A stretch of DNA of 64,000 nucleotides from Stenotrophomonas maltophilia (GTDB lineage Bacteria; Pseudomonadota; Gammaproteobacteria; Xanthomonadales; Xanthomonadaceae): contig DEZI01000023.1 in the NCBI GenBank assembly GCA_002364755.1, positions 123,435-187,434 of the forward strand, read 5' to 3'. The notes beneath the pieces are model-generated. The model was given only the letters and a program-made list of their open reading frames with translations. It was not told the DNA's origin and did not search any database. The translations under genes were made by a program, and so were the position numbers. Of this stretch, positions 27,478 through 35,853 are shown piece by piece; position 1 is the first letter of the stretch, and each line of letters starts with the position of its first letter.

Positions 27478-27610
27478 GTAGAGTCGAGCCATGCTCGGCT
27501 GCTCCTCGCTTTTGTAGAGCCGAGCCTACGCTCGGCTGCTCCTCGCTTTTGTAGAGCCGAGCCTGTGCTCGGCTGCTCTTGGCAACAGCCGAGCATAGGC
27601 TCGGCTCTAC
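27478..27610. repeat. Cluster of four GTAG repeats
   Basis: Three direct units GTAGAG(T/C)CGAGCC...GCTCGGCTGCT start at 27478, 27514 and 27551, and one inverted unit ends in CTAC at 27610. They fill the gap between the FAD oxidase stop and the conserved leader RNA region that starts near 27645. Confidence 0.9.
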
Positions 27611-27721
27611 ATGACATGTCGCGATCGGCACGCACGTGCATGGCGTCATCGCTTTGCGAGTTTTTCGACTTTTCCAACTTTTCTCATTGGCAGTACAAAC
27701 GCTGCGTGCGAATCATGTGGG

Positions 27722-27972
27722 GCCACCGACAACGGGTGGCACGGGCTTGCAATCCCGTTTGGTAACTCAGTTGTTTACGCTTGTCTGCCGGCGTCGCGCC
27801 CTCCTGTGCGTGGCGCCGGCAGGCAATCCGTCCGCGTGCTTCATGGCGGGCGGTGCGAGGGGGCCTCGTGCCCGCCGGCGTTTCGCTGAGTTACCACCGG
27901 TATTGCAACCACGCACCGTCCGCCACCTCGCTGCCAAGCGAGGTGGCTCCCTATGCCACCCGCATGAGGAGG
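27722..27972 (+). ncRNA. Structured leader RNA, copy 1 (pseudoknotted, unknown family)
   Basis: Helices read from the sequence: P1 GCCACC/GGTGGC (27722-27740); P2 ACGGG/CCCGT (27741-27758) whose loop TTGCAAT (27747-27753) pairs with ATTGCAA (27902-27908); P3 GGTAACTCAG/CTGAGTTACC (27761-27770 with 27886-27895) closing a junction; P4, a 14-bp hairpin (27786-27799 with 27808-27821); P5 GGCGGGC/GCCCGCC (27845-27876); P6 CCACCTCGCT/AGCGAGGTGG just before the Shine-Dalgarno GAGGAGG of the next gene. Changes in copy 2 preserve P3, P4 and the pseudoknot. An A+T-rich conserved stretch (27650-27690) upstream may hold the promoter. It may be a cis-regulatory leader or a separate RNA. Confidence 0.75.
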
Positions 27973-27977
27973 CCGCC

Positions 27978-28388
27978 ATGAGCGTCCATCACTACCCCTT
28001 TCTGTTCGCCACCTTGGGCGAAGCTGCCCAGCAGCTGCCCGACGAACTGGCCCGCACACTCGAAACCACGCTGTCCAGCCTGCAGACTGATTCCGCCAAC
28101 GGCGGCCTCACTCTGCTCAGCGCGCTGCGGGACATCCACGCGGTGGATGCGGCCGACGGCCAGCCGTTGCCGGCGCAGGGCCGCACGCAGAGCCAGCGTT
28201 GGGCGTTGTCGCGCATTGATCGTGCAAACGCCGGACTGACGTTCCTGCTGGAACTGCTGCAGGCCAGCGAACGCGTGCGCGTGGACGGGGAGGAAAGCCA
28301 GTACCTGGGCGACAGGGGGCGCGAGGCGCTGCTGCTGGCCTGCCGTGGCCTGTGCGAATACGTAGGGTTGCAGGTGCACGCGGCCTGA
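27978..28388 (+). CDS. Small conserved protein of unknown function, preceded by structured RNA (intact copy)
   Basis: Protein of 136 residues (MSVHHYPFLFATLGEAAQQ...). It is mostly helical by composition, with no signal peptide or membrane segment. Recognisable blocks are LARTLETTLSSLQ, ALSRIDRANAGLTFLLELLQ and an acidic/arginine stretch ERVRVDGEESQYLGDRGRE followed by ALLLACRGLCEYVG. I do not recognise the family. It has a strong Shine-Dalgarno (GAGGAGG, 5 nt before ATG) right after helix P6 of the leader RNA. A near-identical but frameshifted copy lies at 34999. Confidence 0.8.
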   Translation: MSVHHYPFLFATLGEAAQQLPDELARTLETTLSSLQTDSANGGLTLLSALRDIHAVDAADGQPLPAQGRTQSQRWALSRIDRANAGLTFLLELLQASERVRVDGEESQYLGDRGREALLLACRGLCEYVGLQVHAA

Positions 28389-28409
28389 TGTGCACGGTCA
28401 TCGGTTGTC

Positions 28410-28522
28410 GCCGGGCATGGCCCGGCGCTACCGCCCCTCCCACGCGTGTAGAGCCGAGCCCATGCTCGGCTGCTTCTGGTCTCGATTGCGCGAGAGGCAG
28501 CCGAGCGTGGGCTCGGCTCTAC
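28410..28522. repeat. Three GTAG repeats
   Basis: An inverted unit CCGGGCATGGCCCGGCGCTAC ends at 28431 (its first 20 bases form the palindrome), then a direct GTAGAGCCGAGCCCATGCTC from 28448 and an inverted one ending CTAC at 28522. Confidence 0.85.
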
Positions 28523-28545
28523 ACGACCTTCTACCCGGCCAGGAT

Positions 28546-28565
28546 CCCATTGCCGCAGCAATGGG
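28546..28565. terminator. Hairpin between the small gene and autotransporter 1 (convergent ends)
   Basis: Perfect 8-bp inverted repeat CCCATTGC/GCAATGGG with a CGCA loop, 22 bp past the autotransporter stop. It lacks a T tract, so its efficiency as a terminator is uncertain. Confidence 0.45.
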
Positions 28566-28586
28566 CTCCGACCCCACCACCGCGCC

Positions 28587-31500
28587 TTACCAAGCCATGC
28601 GCACGCCTACCTGGCCGCCCATGTTGCGGTAACCGTGGTCACCGCGCTGTGCGCTGATGCCACCCCATGCACTCCAGCGCGCATCCAACATCAGCTCGGC
28701 ACCGGCCTGCAGCTCGTAGCGGTTGCGCGGCACATCGGCAGCCAGTCGTTCACCGTTGAATTGCAGCGTGCTGCGGCCACTGCCCCGCAGCCAGCTCACG
28801 CCTGCATAGGGCTGCAGCCGGCCAGCGATGCCATCGCGGTGGCCAAATACCCGAACGCCCGCACGGCCACTCAGGCCGCCGGCATCGGCGCGCTCGATAC
28901 GGGTGCCGTTGCTTTCCACGTGGCGGTCAGCGGCATACGCCGCGTAGGACAACTGCAGCTGCGGCTGCACATACAGATTGCCGCCGCGGCCCTGCCAGAC
29001 ACCCACCGTATAACCACTTTCCAAAGACGCGTTGGCCACGCGCGCGTCGTAGTACTCGCGCTCCAGACCCACGCCCTGCACGCGGTTGGCAAACCGGCCG
29101 TACTGCGCCGTCGCATCCACATACGCGCCTTCCTGCGCACCGGGGTTCTGCAGCCACGTACCGTAGACACCCACGGCCGTCCCCCGCACCCGCCCCTTGG
29201 CGCTGTAACCGGTCACGCGCGAGACCACGCTGCTGTCAGCGCGGCCACTGCCCAACATCACCCCGAGCGCCGCATTGCCGGTGCGCCACACATCGCTGCC
29301 GATCTGCAGCAGCGAGGTCGAGCCATCCACCGCCAGCTGGTCACCCACGGCGCTGAAATCAGCAGTGCTGCGACCCACCCGCGCCCATGCATGGCGCCCG
29401 TCATCAGGCGATGCCACGGGTCCCCGATCGTGCATCCGGTGCGCAAACATGTTCAGCGCGGCCGACTGATTGGCGAGGTAGGCGCCCGGCTCCGGGCGCA
29501 GTACTGGCGGCGGCAGAACCGGGTCGCCGATCCCACCGTCCTCGCCGCCATCGCCCGGATCCGGTCCCGGGCCCGGACCCGGACCCGGATCGACCACGCA
29601 GCCGGGCGCGTGCGGGTCGTCCTGGCAGACATCGAACCACTGCGAACGCAGATACCAGTTGCCGTCGGTGGGATCAGCCACCCCTCCCTTGAACAGGAAG
29701 TACTCATGGGAACCGCCCACCGCGCGTCCCGCCAGCGTATAGGTGGCCAGCGACGCACCGTCCACCTCGATCAACGGGATGCCATCGGTCGTCTGCGCAC
29801 CTATGCCACCGATATTCTTCACCGCGATGCTGGCATCCCCCGAGGTGTCGCCGCGCACGTACAGGCGATCAAACGCGCTGTCGTCACCGCCCAGCGCGCC
29901 CTGGAACAGGAACGTCGCCCCCTCGCTGTGCAGGTCACCGTCCACGGTGAGCCTATTGAAGCGACTGCCGCCGCCGGACAGCGCGACGCCACTGCCGCGC
30001 ACATCCAGCGCGCCCACCGTAGCGTCACCGGTCAGTGTCCACTGGCTGCCACCTTCCATCATCATTGTCTGCACCAGGGTGGACGACCCCTGCCACAGCG
30101 ATCCCTCTGCCAGGCGGACGTGCACCTCCGAGCGCGGCACCAGGCCGGCATCCTCGTCTTCAGGCGTGATGACGATGTCGCCGTGGAGCTGCGAGGCCCC
30201 CTGCAGGGCCACGTCGAAGCGACCGGCGACGGCAGCATCCAGCGCCAGGCCGATGCCATTGCCACCGGACACCACCACGCCACCGTTCAGCGCCAGCGCC
30301 GGATCGCGGCTGCTGCGCAGCCAGATGCCGCCGTGCCGGTCGCTGACCAAGGAGCCACCGTCAATGCTCAAGCGGCCACTGTCGTTGATCACCGCCGCCC
30401 AGGCACCTTGTCCTTTCGTGCGCACATGGGTGTTGGCCAGCGTCATCTCGCCGGCGCCACCGGACAATACGCCATAGGCACGGCTGCCTTCAGTGAGCAC
30501 AACGCTGTCCTGCAGGTGCACTGTCCCTCCCTGCCGCGCGATGGCGCCAGCGCTGCCCTCGCCCTGTGTCCACACATCGCTGTGGGCGAGCGTCAGCACG
30601 GGCCTGCGGCGACCGCCGCCATCAGCGTAGGCGCCGTGGGCGTTGCTGCCTTCGCTCCTCAGCAACGAGCGCCGTATTTCGGCTGTTCCCGCGCGCATGT
30701 CCAGCGCCAGGCCCTGATCGCCACGTGCATGCACCTGCGAGGCGTTGATCTGCAGCGAGGACGCACTTGGCATGAAGATCGCTGTTCCATCGGACGTGGA
30801 CAGCAGGCTGTCGGTCACCGTTGCTTCGGAGGCGCCGAGGTTGAGGTCCAGCGCGTGGTAACGCGCGTGGACCTCGCTGCCGGACACGCCGAGCACGCCT
30901 GCGCCCATCATGCGGATGCCCGTATCGGCCGCCATCTGCGACTGCTGGATGCTCAGCTCTCCACCGTCCATTTCCACGGCACGCGAATGCAACCCGGCGA
31001 GCGCAATCCGCGCGTTCTGAACCTCCGTGCGCCCGGCCGTAGCAATGCCAGTGCTTGAACCGCCCTCGAACACGATGTCCACATCGTCCAGCGTCATGGT
31101 CGCTGCAGCCTGGACCGTAACGCCGGTCATTCCATATCCCGTGCCGCTGATGCGGGAGGATCGCAGGGTCATGGCCGCATCGCCGGCGGCATACAGGCCA
31201 TTATGCGTATCGCCCTGCAACTGGATGTAGCTGCCGTTGACATCCGCCTGACCGCCCCGAGCATACAGCCCGTAGCCACCCGACCCGGCAAGCTGGATCC
31301 CGCCACCGGTCATCCAGAGGGTGCTGTCGGTCATCGAGATGCCGTCCCCCCGGCTGTCGATGTGCACCTCGTGCAGACGGGACCGCCCCGCATCGAGCAG
31401 CACGCCACGCACGCTGCGCCCAGTGGCCAGGATGCGCACGCCGCTGGCCTGCACGAGGGCATTGCTGGCGGACAGACCCGCCGCGTTGCTGCCGCTGACG

Positions 31501-31784
31501 GCGACACTGCCGCCATACAGGTCCACGCTGCCTTCGCCACTTGCGTGGGCGCCGTGGGCGCCGTTGCCGCTGGCGCGCAGCTGCACCGGGAACCTGGCGA
31601 GAATGACACCGCCGTTGAGGGCATGGAAGACATGCTCACCGGGCAGCAGGGTGGCGTACTCACCGCCCGGGGCTGGCACGAAAGCCCTGTCGGCGACAAG
31701 CTGCTGGGCATTGACCGCGGGGACGGAAAGCGCGCTGCAGATCGCGGCGACCAGTATGCGACGGGGAACTTCAAACGGGTTCAT
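28587..31784 (-). CDS. Autotransporter (type Va) with pertactin-like passenger, AT1
   Basis: Protein of 1065 residues. It has a signal peptide (about 1-27, cleaved near VNAQQ), a long right-handed beta-helix-type passenger with repeating short G/S/A/D/T-rich turns (about 60-720), a linker made of PG and PD repeats (about 735-760), and a C-terminal autotransporter barrel (about 765-1065) ending in the aromatic residue W. Such proteins export their own passenger to the cell surface, often as adhesins. No protease triad or RGD was seen. The start at 31784 follows GGAG. It is a paralogue of AT3; the segments GGNGIGLALDAAVAGRFDV and LHGDIVITP are nearly identical. Confidence 0.93.
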   Translation of the reverse strand: MNPFEVPRRILVAAICSALSVPAVNAQQLVADRAFVPAPGGEYATLLPGEHVFHALNGGVILARFPVQLRASGNGAHGAHASGEGSVDLYGGSVAVSGSNAAGLSASNALVQASGVRILATGRSVRGVLLDAGRSRLHEVHIDSRGDGISMTDSTLWMTGGGIQLAGSGGYGLYARGGQADVNGSYIQLQGDTHNGLYAAGDAAMTLRSSRISGTGYGMTGVTVQAAATMTLDDVDIVFEGGSSTGIATAGRTEVQNARIALAGLHSRAVEMDGGELSIQQSQMAADTGIRMMGAGVLGVSGSEVHARYHALDLNLGASEATVTDSLLSTSDGTAIFMPSASSLQINASQVHARGDQGLALDMRAGTAEIRRSLLRSEGSNAHGAYADGGGRRRPVLTLAHSDVWTQGEGSAGAIARQGGTVHLQDSVVLTEGSRAYGVLSGGAGEMTLANTHVRTKGQGAWAAVINDSGRLSIDGGSLVSDRHGGIWLRSSRDPALALNGGVVVSGGNGIGLALDAAVAGRFDVALQGASQLHGDIVITPEDEDAGLVPRSEVHVRLAEGSLWQGSSTLVQTMMMEGGSQWTLTGDATVGALDVRGSGVALSGGGSRFNRLTVDGDLHSEGATFLFQGALGGDDSAFDRLYVRGDTSGDASIAVKNIGGIGAQTTDGIPLIEVDGASLATYTLAGRAVGGSHEYFLFKGGVADPTDGNWYLRSQWFDVCQDDPHAPGCVVDPGPGPGPGPDPGDGGEDGGIGDPVLPPPVLRPEPGAYLANQSAALNMFAHRMHDRGPVASPDDGRHAWARVGRSTADFSAVGDQLAVDGSTSLLQIGSDVWRTGNAALGVMLGSGRADSSVVSRVTGYSAKGRVRGTAVGVYGTWLQNPGAQEGAYVDATAQYGRFANRVQGVGLEREYYDARVANASLESGYTVGVWQGRGGNLYVQPQLQLSYAAYAADRHVESNGTRIERADAGGLSGRAGVRVFGHRDGIAGRLQPYAGVSWLRGSGRSTLQFNGERLAADVPRNRYELQAGAELMLDARWSAWGGISAQRGDHGYRNMGGQVGVRMAW

Positions 31785-32007
31785 GCAGGGCTCCAGACAG
31801 GGGGCCGCAGGGTGAGCGAGGGAGCGCTTGGGCACTATCGAAAAGCTCCGAAAAGATCAGCCTTCATCACCTTGCTTAACAGACGCTGGTTTACTCAGCA
31901 CTCCTGAGCTCTGCAAAGCCGTCTTTACAACAAATTGCATGGGTTGAACGCGTCACCACGTCCACCATGCGTCCGATCAAGCCCCCCCGGAACTGACAGG
32001 ACACGCC
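31785..32007. other. Divergent promoter region of autotransporters 1 and 2
   Basis: 223 bp between divergent starts. A+T-richer around 31850-31940, with an inverted repeat CTCAG/CTGAG near 31896-31910. No confident promoter could be assigned. Confidence 0.5.
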
Positions 32008-34422
32008 ATGAATTTCCTTTCCCCTTTCTCCGCCGCTCTCCGCAAGCGCCCGCTGGCACAGGGTCTTGTGCTGGCCCTCAGTGGCATGGCACTTGGCCCT
32101 GCATTGGCTGGCGAACTGGATGGCAGCCAGCACACGGTGGTGGAAGGTGATGCTGCCGAGGCTTGGTCGCTGATCAATGGCGCCGCACTGCAGGTCTCCG
32201 GTGGCCAGACGCTGACGCTGGAGGCGGAAGACACGTCGCAGATCCAGCTGCAGAATGCGACGATCCAGCGCGGTGGTTCGTCGCAGCGAGCGATAACCCT
32301 GCGAGATGACGCTTCGCTGGTCGCACAGGACAGCCGACTGCTCGGGGGCAGCGTACTGATCGGCGGGCAGGCACGCGCCGATTTCACCAACAGCGTCATC
32401 CGCGTCACTCGTGCCGATGGCCTGCGCCCCGGCGAGATTCTGACCGTCGGCGTGGACATGGTGGACCTTGGCTCCGCCAGCGGCATCAACGGCTACGCGC
32501 GCATCGATAACAGCCTCATCCTGGTGGAAGATGCCGACGTGGCCGAGGATCGCTCAAGCGGCATTGGCCTGCGCATGTCGCACGGCACGGCCGATCTCCT
32601 CAACGGCACCCGCGTGGACGCCGCCAACAATGCCGTACTGATGTTCGGCTCGGCCAATGCGACCACCCCCGTCACGCTGCGGGCAGACGATACGCAGCTG
32701 CAGTCCGGCCGTGGTGCGGCCATCCGCGTGGCTGCGCGCAGTGCCGACCGCCAGTTTGACATCACCCTGGCCAACCACACCCGCGTACTGGCGGGCAACG
32801 GCACGCTGCTGCACTTCGATGCCTGGTCGGGTAATCCCTTCGCGCTGCGCAACACGGTGTCCTTCACCCTGGACGACACGCGGGTGGCCGGCGATGTGGT
32901 GATGGACACCACCCAGCTCAGCAACAGCACGCTGGACCTCGCCCTGCGCAACAAGGCGCGGATCGACGGCCGCTTCATGAATGTCACCAGCGCCAGCATC
33001 GGCGGCGACAGCACCTGGCTGATGACCGGCGACAGCAATGTCGGCCGCCTCAGACTGGACGCTGGCGGCACCGTGGCGCTGGGAAATGGCAGCGCCTTCA
33101 ACACCCTCAGCCTGGATACGTTCACCGGCGCCGGCGGCACCCTGCTGTTCAACACCCGGCTGGGCGATGACACCTCGCTGACTGACCGGCTGGCCATTGC
33201 CGGCGATGCCAATGGCCATGCCAACGTGCGCGTGCTGAACGCGGGCGGGACGGGTGCGAAGACCGATCATGGCATCGAACTGATCGATATCGGCGGCGCG
33301 TCCAATGCGCGGTTCGACCTGGTCGGCCGCGCGGTGGGGGGCCAGTACGAGTACTTCCTGGTCAAGGACACCAACGGGAACTGGTATTTGCGTTCGGAGC
33401 AGGCCACCGCGCCGGACCCGTGCGTGACCGACCCGAGCCTGCCCGGATGCACACCGATCGATCCGGTGGACCCGGTGGACCCGGTGGACCCGATCGAACC
33501 GCCGGCGCCGATCCTGCGCCCCGAAACCGGCGCTTACCTGGCCAACCAGTTCGCGCTGGACCGGGTGCTGCGCCACACCTACCGTGACCGCCAGGGTGGT
33601 GCTGCTGCGGCAGACGGCATCCGCGGCTGGGCCCGCGTCGATGCGACCAACAGCAAGCTCGGTGCGGTGGATGACCAGCTCGATCTGCGCGTGGACCGCT
33701 CGCGTCTGCAACTCGGCGCAGACATCGGCGTGTTCGATGACGGGCGCGGCCGCGTAGGCCTGATGGGTACCGCCGCACGCAGCAGCGTCACCTCGCGCTC
33801 GAACGTGACCGGCTACAGCGCGCGCGGCAAGCTGGACGGCGGCGCGGTGGGTGCTTATGGCAACTGGGCCAGCGATGGGTTGTATGTGGATGCCAGCGTG
33901 CAGCGCGGACAGTTCCGCAACCGGGTGCAGGGCGAAGGCCTGGCCGAGGAGCGCTATGACTCGGATATCTGGCAGAGCTCGGTCGAAGCCGGCTACCGCG
34001 TTGGCATCGGCCAGATCGGCACTACCGCGCTGAGCCTGCAGCCGGAGCTGCAGTTGATCTACACCGACGCAACGACGGAAGTGCATACCGAAGCCAACGG
34101 CACCGTCGTCCGCGCGGCGGGCAGCACTGGGCTGTCGGGTCGTGCCGGCCTGCGGTTGCAGGGCGAATCGCGCGCGGCCGTAGGCGCATCGGTCAGCCCG
34201 TATCTGGCGGCCAACTGGTACCGCGACGATGCCGGCACCGGCATTGCCTTCGACGATGAAGTACTGAAGGCGGGCATTCCGCGCAACCGCTATGAACTGA
34301 GCGCGGGTGCGCGCGTGGAATTCCGCTCCGGCTTCAGCGCATGGGGCGGGCTGGGCGTGATGCGCGGCGACCATGGCTACCGCGAAGCTGCGGGAAACCT
34401 GAGCGTTGCCTACACCTGGTGA
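32008..34422 (+). CDS. Autotransporter (type Va), shorter passenger, AT2
   Basis: Protein of 804 residues. Signal peptide (about 1-35, ending ALAGE), beta-helix-like passenger (about 40-470), a linker with a triple DPV repeat (DPVDPVDPVDPI, about 487-498) and a barrel domain (about 507-804) ending YTW. AGGACA lies 7 nt before the start. It is related to AT1 and AT3 in the junction segment (VGRAVGGQYEYFLVKD) and barrel but differs in the passenger. Divergent from AT1. Confidence 0.93.
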   Translation: MNFLSPFSAALRKRPLAQGLVLALSGMALGPALAGELDGSQHTVVEGDAAEAWSLINGAALQVSGGQTLTLEAEDTSQIQLQNATIQRGGSSQRAITLRDDASLVAQDSRLLGGSVLIGGQARADFTNSVIRVTRADGLRPGEILTVGVDMVDLGSASGINGYARIDNSLILVEDADVAEDRSSGIGLRMSHGTADLLNGTRVDAANNAVLMFGSANATTPVTLRADDTQLQSGRGAAIRVAARSADRQFDITLANHTRVLAGNGTLLHFDAWSGNPFALRNTVSFTLDDTRVAGDVVMDTTQLSNSTLDLALRNKARIDGRFMNVTSASIGGDSTWLMTGDSNVGRLRLDAGGTVALGNGSAFNTLSLDTFTGAGGTLLFNTRLGDDTSLTDRLAIAGDANGHANVRVLNAGGTGAKTDHGIELIDIGGASNARFDLVGRAVGGQYEYFLVKDTNGNWYLRSEQATAPDPCVTDPSLPGCTPIDPVDPVDPVDPIEPPAPILRPETGAYLANQFALDRVLRHTYRDRQGGAAAADGIRGWARVDATNSKLGAVDDQLDLRVDRSRLQLGADIGVFDDGRGRVGLMGTAARSSVTSRSNVTGYSARGKLDGGAVGAYGNWASDGLYVDASVQRGQFRNRVQGEGLAEERYDSDIWQSSVEAGYRVGIGQIGTTALSLQPELQLIYTDATTEVHTEANGTVVRAAGSTGLSGRAGLRLQGESRAAVGASVSPYLAANWYRDDAGTGIAFDDEVLKAGIPRNRYELSAGARVEFRSGFSAWGGLGVMRGDHGYREAAGNLSVAYTW

Positions 34423-34435
34423 GGTAGGTGAAAGA

Positions 34436-34466
34436 ACGGCGCCGGAGAAATCCGGCGCCGTTTTTG
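34436..34466 (+). terminator. Strong rho-independent terminator of AT2
   Basis: An 11-bp perfect stem ACGGCGCCGGA/TCCGGCGCCGT with a GAAA tetraloop, followed by TTTTTG and TTTT. Confidence 0.95.
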
Positions 34467-34493
34467 TTTTGGCCCGGCCCAACCGGTGCACCC

Positions 34494-34555
34494 TGCTTTC
34501 TGCTTTCTGCTTTCTGCTTTCTGCTTTCTGCTTTCTGCTTTCCGCTTTCTGCTTC
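34494..34555. repeat. Heptanucleotide tandem repeat (TGCTTTC)
   Basis: Seven perfect TGCTTTC units from 34494 to 34542, one variant (CGCTTTC) and a partial ninth. It lies between the AT2 terminator and a GTAG pair, outside any convincing gene. Such short repeats are prone to slippage. Confidence 0.9.
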
Positions 34556-34557
34556 TT

Positions 34558-34632
34558 GTAGAGCCGAGCCCATGCTCGGCTGCTCTTGGCGCCAACCACG
34601 GCAAAAGCAGCCGAGCATGGGCTCGGCTCTAC
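34558..34632. repeat. Inverted pair of GTAG repeats
   Basis: GTAGAGCCGAGCCCATGCTC at the left end and GCATGGGCTCGGCTCTAC at the right end can form one long hairpin. Confidence 0.9.
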
Positions 34633-34742
34633 AGGTTTGTCGCAATCGGCACGCACGGCCGGCGTGTCATCGCTTTGCGAGTTTTTCGACCTTTCCAACT
34701 TTCCTCATTGGCAGCACAAACGCTGCGTGCAAATCATGTGGG

Positions 34743-34993
34743 GCCACCGACAACGGGTGGCACGGGCTTCCAATCCCGTTTGGTAACTATGATGTTTACG
34801 CTTGTCTGCCGGCGTCGCTCTTTCTTTGTTGAGCGGCGTCGGCAGGCAATCCGTCTGTGCTTCTTTGGCGGGCGGTGCGTGGGGGCCTCGTGCCCGCCGG
34901 CGTTTCGCATAGTTACCACCGGCATTGGAACCACGCACCGTCCGCCACCCTTGCTGCCAAGCGGGGGGGCCCTTTGCCACACGCATGAGGACG
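34743..34993 (+). ncRNA. Structured leader RNA, copy 2 (pseudoknotted, unknown family)
   Basis: Same architecture as copy 1. P1 34743-34761; P2 34762-34779 with loop TTCCAAT (34768-34774) pairing to ATTGGAA (34924-34930); P3 GGTAACTATG (34782-34791) with CATAGTTACC (34908-34917); P4 34807-34820 with 34831-34844; P5 conserved; P6 kept by G-U pairs. Against copy 1, P3 carries two compensated pair changes, P4 one and the pseudoknot one. The Shine-Dalgarno after it is weaker (GAGGA). Confidence 0.75.
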
Positions 34994-34998
34994 CCGCC

Positions 34999-35414
34999 AT
35001 GAGCGCCAGCCGCTATCCCTTTCTGTTTGCCACCCTGGGCGAGGCCGCCACGCGCCTGCCCGATGACCTGGCACGCACTCTCGAGACCACGCTGGCCGGC
35101 CTGCAGGCGGGCACGGCCGCCAACGGCGGCCTGACCCTGCTCAGCGCGCCCTGCGGGACATCCACGCGGTGGATGCGGCCGACGGCCAGCCGTTGCCGGC
35201 GCAGGGCCGCACGCAGAGCCAGCGCTGGGCGTTGTCGCGCATTGATCGTGCAAACGCCGGACTGACGTTCCTGCTGGAGCTGCTGCAGGCCAGCGAACGC
35301 GTGCGCGTGGACGGGGAGGAAAGCCAGTACCTGGGCGACAGGGGGCGCGAGGCGCTGCTGCTGGCCTGCCGTGGCCTGTGCGAGTACGTGGGGTTGCAGG
35401 TGCACGCGGCCTGA
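34999..35414 (+). pseudogene. Frameshifted second copy of the small leader-RNA-associated gene
   Basis: Starts MSASRYPFLFATLGEAA and matches the copy at 27978, but near 35148-35152 it has CGCGCCCTGCGG where the intact copy has CGCGCTGCGG (two extra bases). The frame shifts after about residue 50. The rest, 35169-35414, is close to identical to copy 1 and still encodes its C-terminal half in another frame. It is either a recent pseudogene or a sequencing error. Confidence 0.8.
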
Positions 35415-35431
35415 CCGCCCCGGTCTTCGAC

Positions 35432-35690
35432 TGCCGCCGGGCATGGCCCGGCGCTACCGCCTCCACGCGCTTTCAATTGCCGCCGGGCGTGGCCCGGCGC
35501 TACCGCTTTGACGTGCTTTCAATTGCCGCCGGGCGTGGCCCGGCGCTACCGCTTTGACGTGCTTTCAATTGCCGCCGGGCATGGCCCGGCGCTACCGCTT
35601 CGTCGTGCTTTCAATTGCCGCCGGGCGTGGCCCGGCGCTACCGCTTTGACGTGCTTTCAATTGCCGCCGGGCATGCTTCGGCGCGACCGT
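35432..35690. repeat. Tandem array of six 46-bp units carrying GTAG repeats
   Basis: Units begin at 35432, 35478, 35524, 35570, 35616 and 35662, exactly 46 bp apart. Each holds GCCGGGC(A/G)TGGCCCGGCGCT then ACCGC and a spacer containing GTGCTTTCAAT. The last unit is degenerate. Confidence 0.92.
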
Positions 35691-35703
35691 CCATCCCGCT
35701 CTT

Positions 35704-35778
35704 GTAGCGCCGAGCCCACGCTCGGCTGCTCCCAGCCTCGACCGCGGTGGAAGCAGCCGAGCATGGGCTCGGCTCTAC
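35704..35778. repeat. Inverted pair of GTAG repeats
   Basis: GTAGCGCCGAGCCCACGCTC faces GCATGGGCTCGGCTCTAC across a short spacer, next to the 46-bp array. Confidence 0.9.
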
Positions 35779-35801
35779 TGGAGGCCGCGCGCAAAGCGGT
35801 T

Positions 35802-35841
35802 GGAGCCGGAGCCCATCGCAACGGCGATGAGCTCCGGCTCC
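35802..35841. terminator. Long hairpin at the AT3 3' end
   Basis: An 11-bp stem GGAGCCGGAGC/GCTCCGGCTCC continues into CATCGC/GCGATG, ending 13 bp past the AT3 stop. No clear T tract. Confidence 0.55.
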
Positions 35842-35853
35842 AGCGTTGGTTCC

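Noticed and set aside
27309..27765. Small ORFs over the GTAG cluster after the FAD oxidase
   Set aside because: They consist of repeat-derived codons and have no conserved content.
27722..27972. Retron msr-msd or integron attC
   Set aside because: No reverse transcriptase or integrase nearby, and the closing helix and core do not match attC or retron landmarks.
32554..34698. A 714-codon frame antisense to AT2
   Set aside because: A by-product of high G+C; includes the heptamer repeat as KQKAES units and has no domain.
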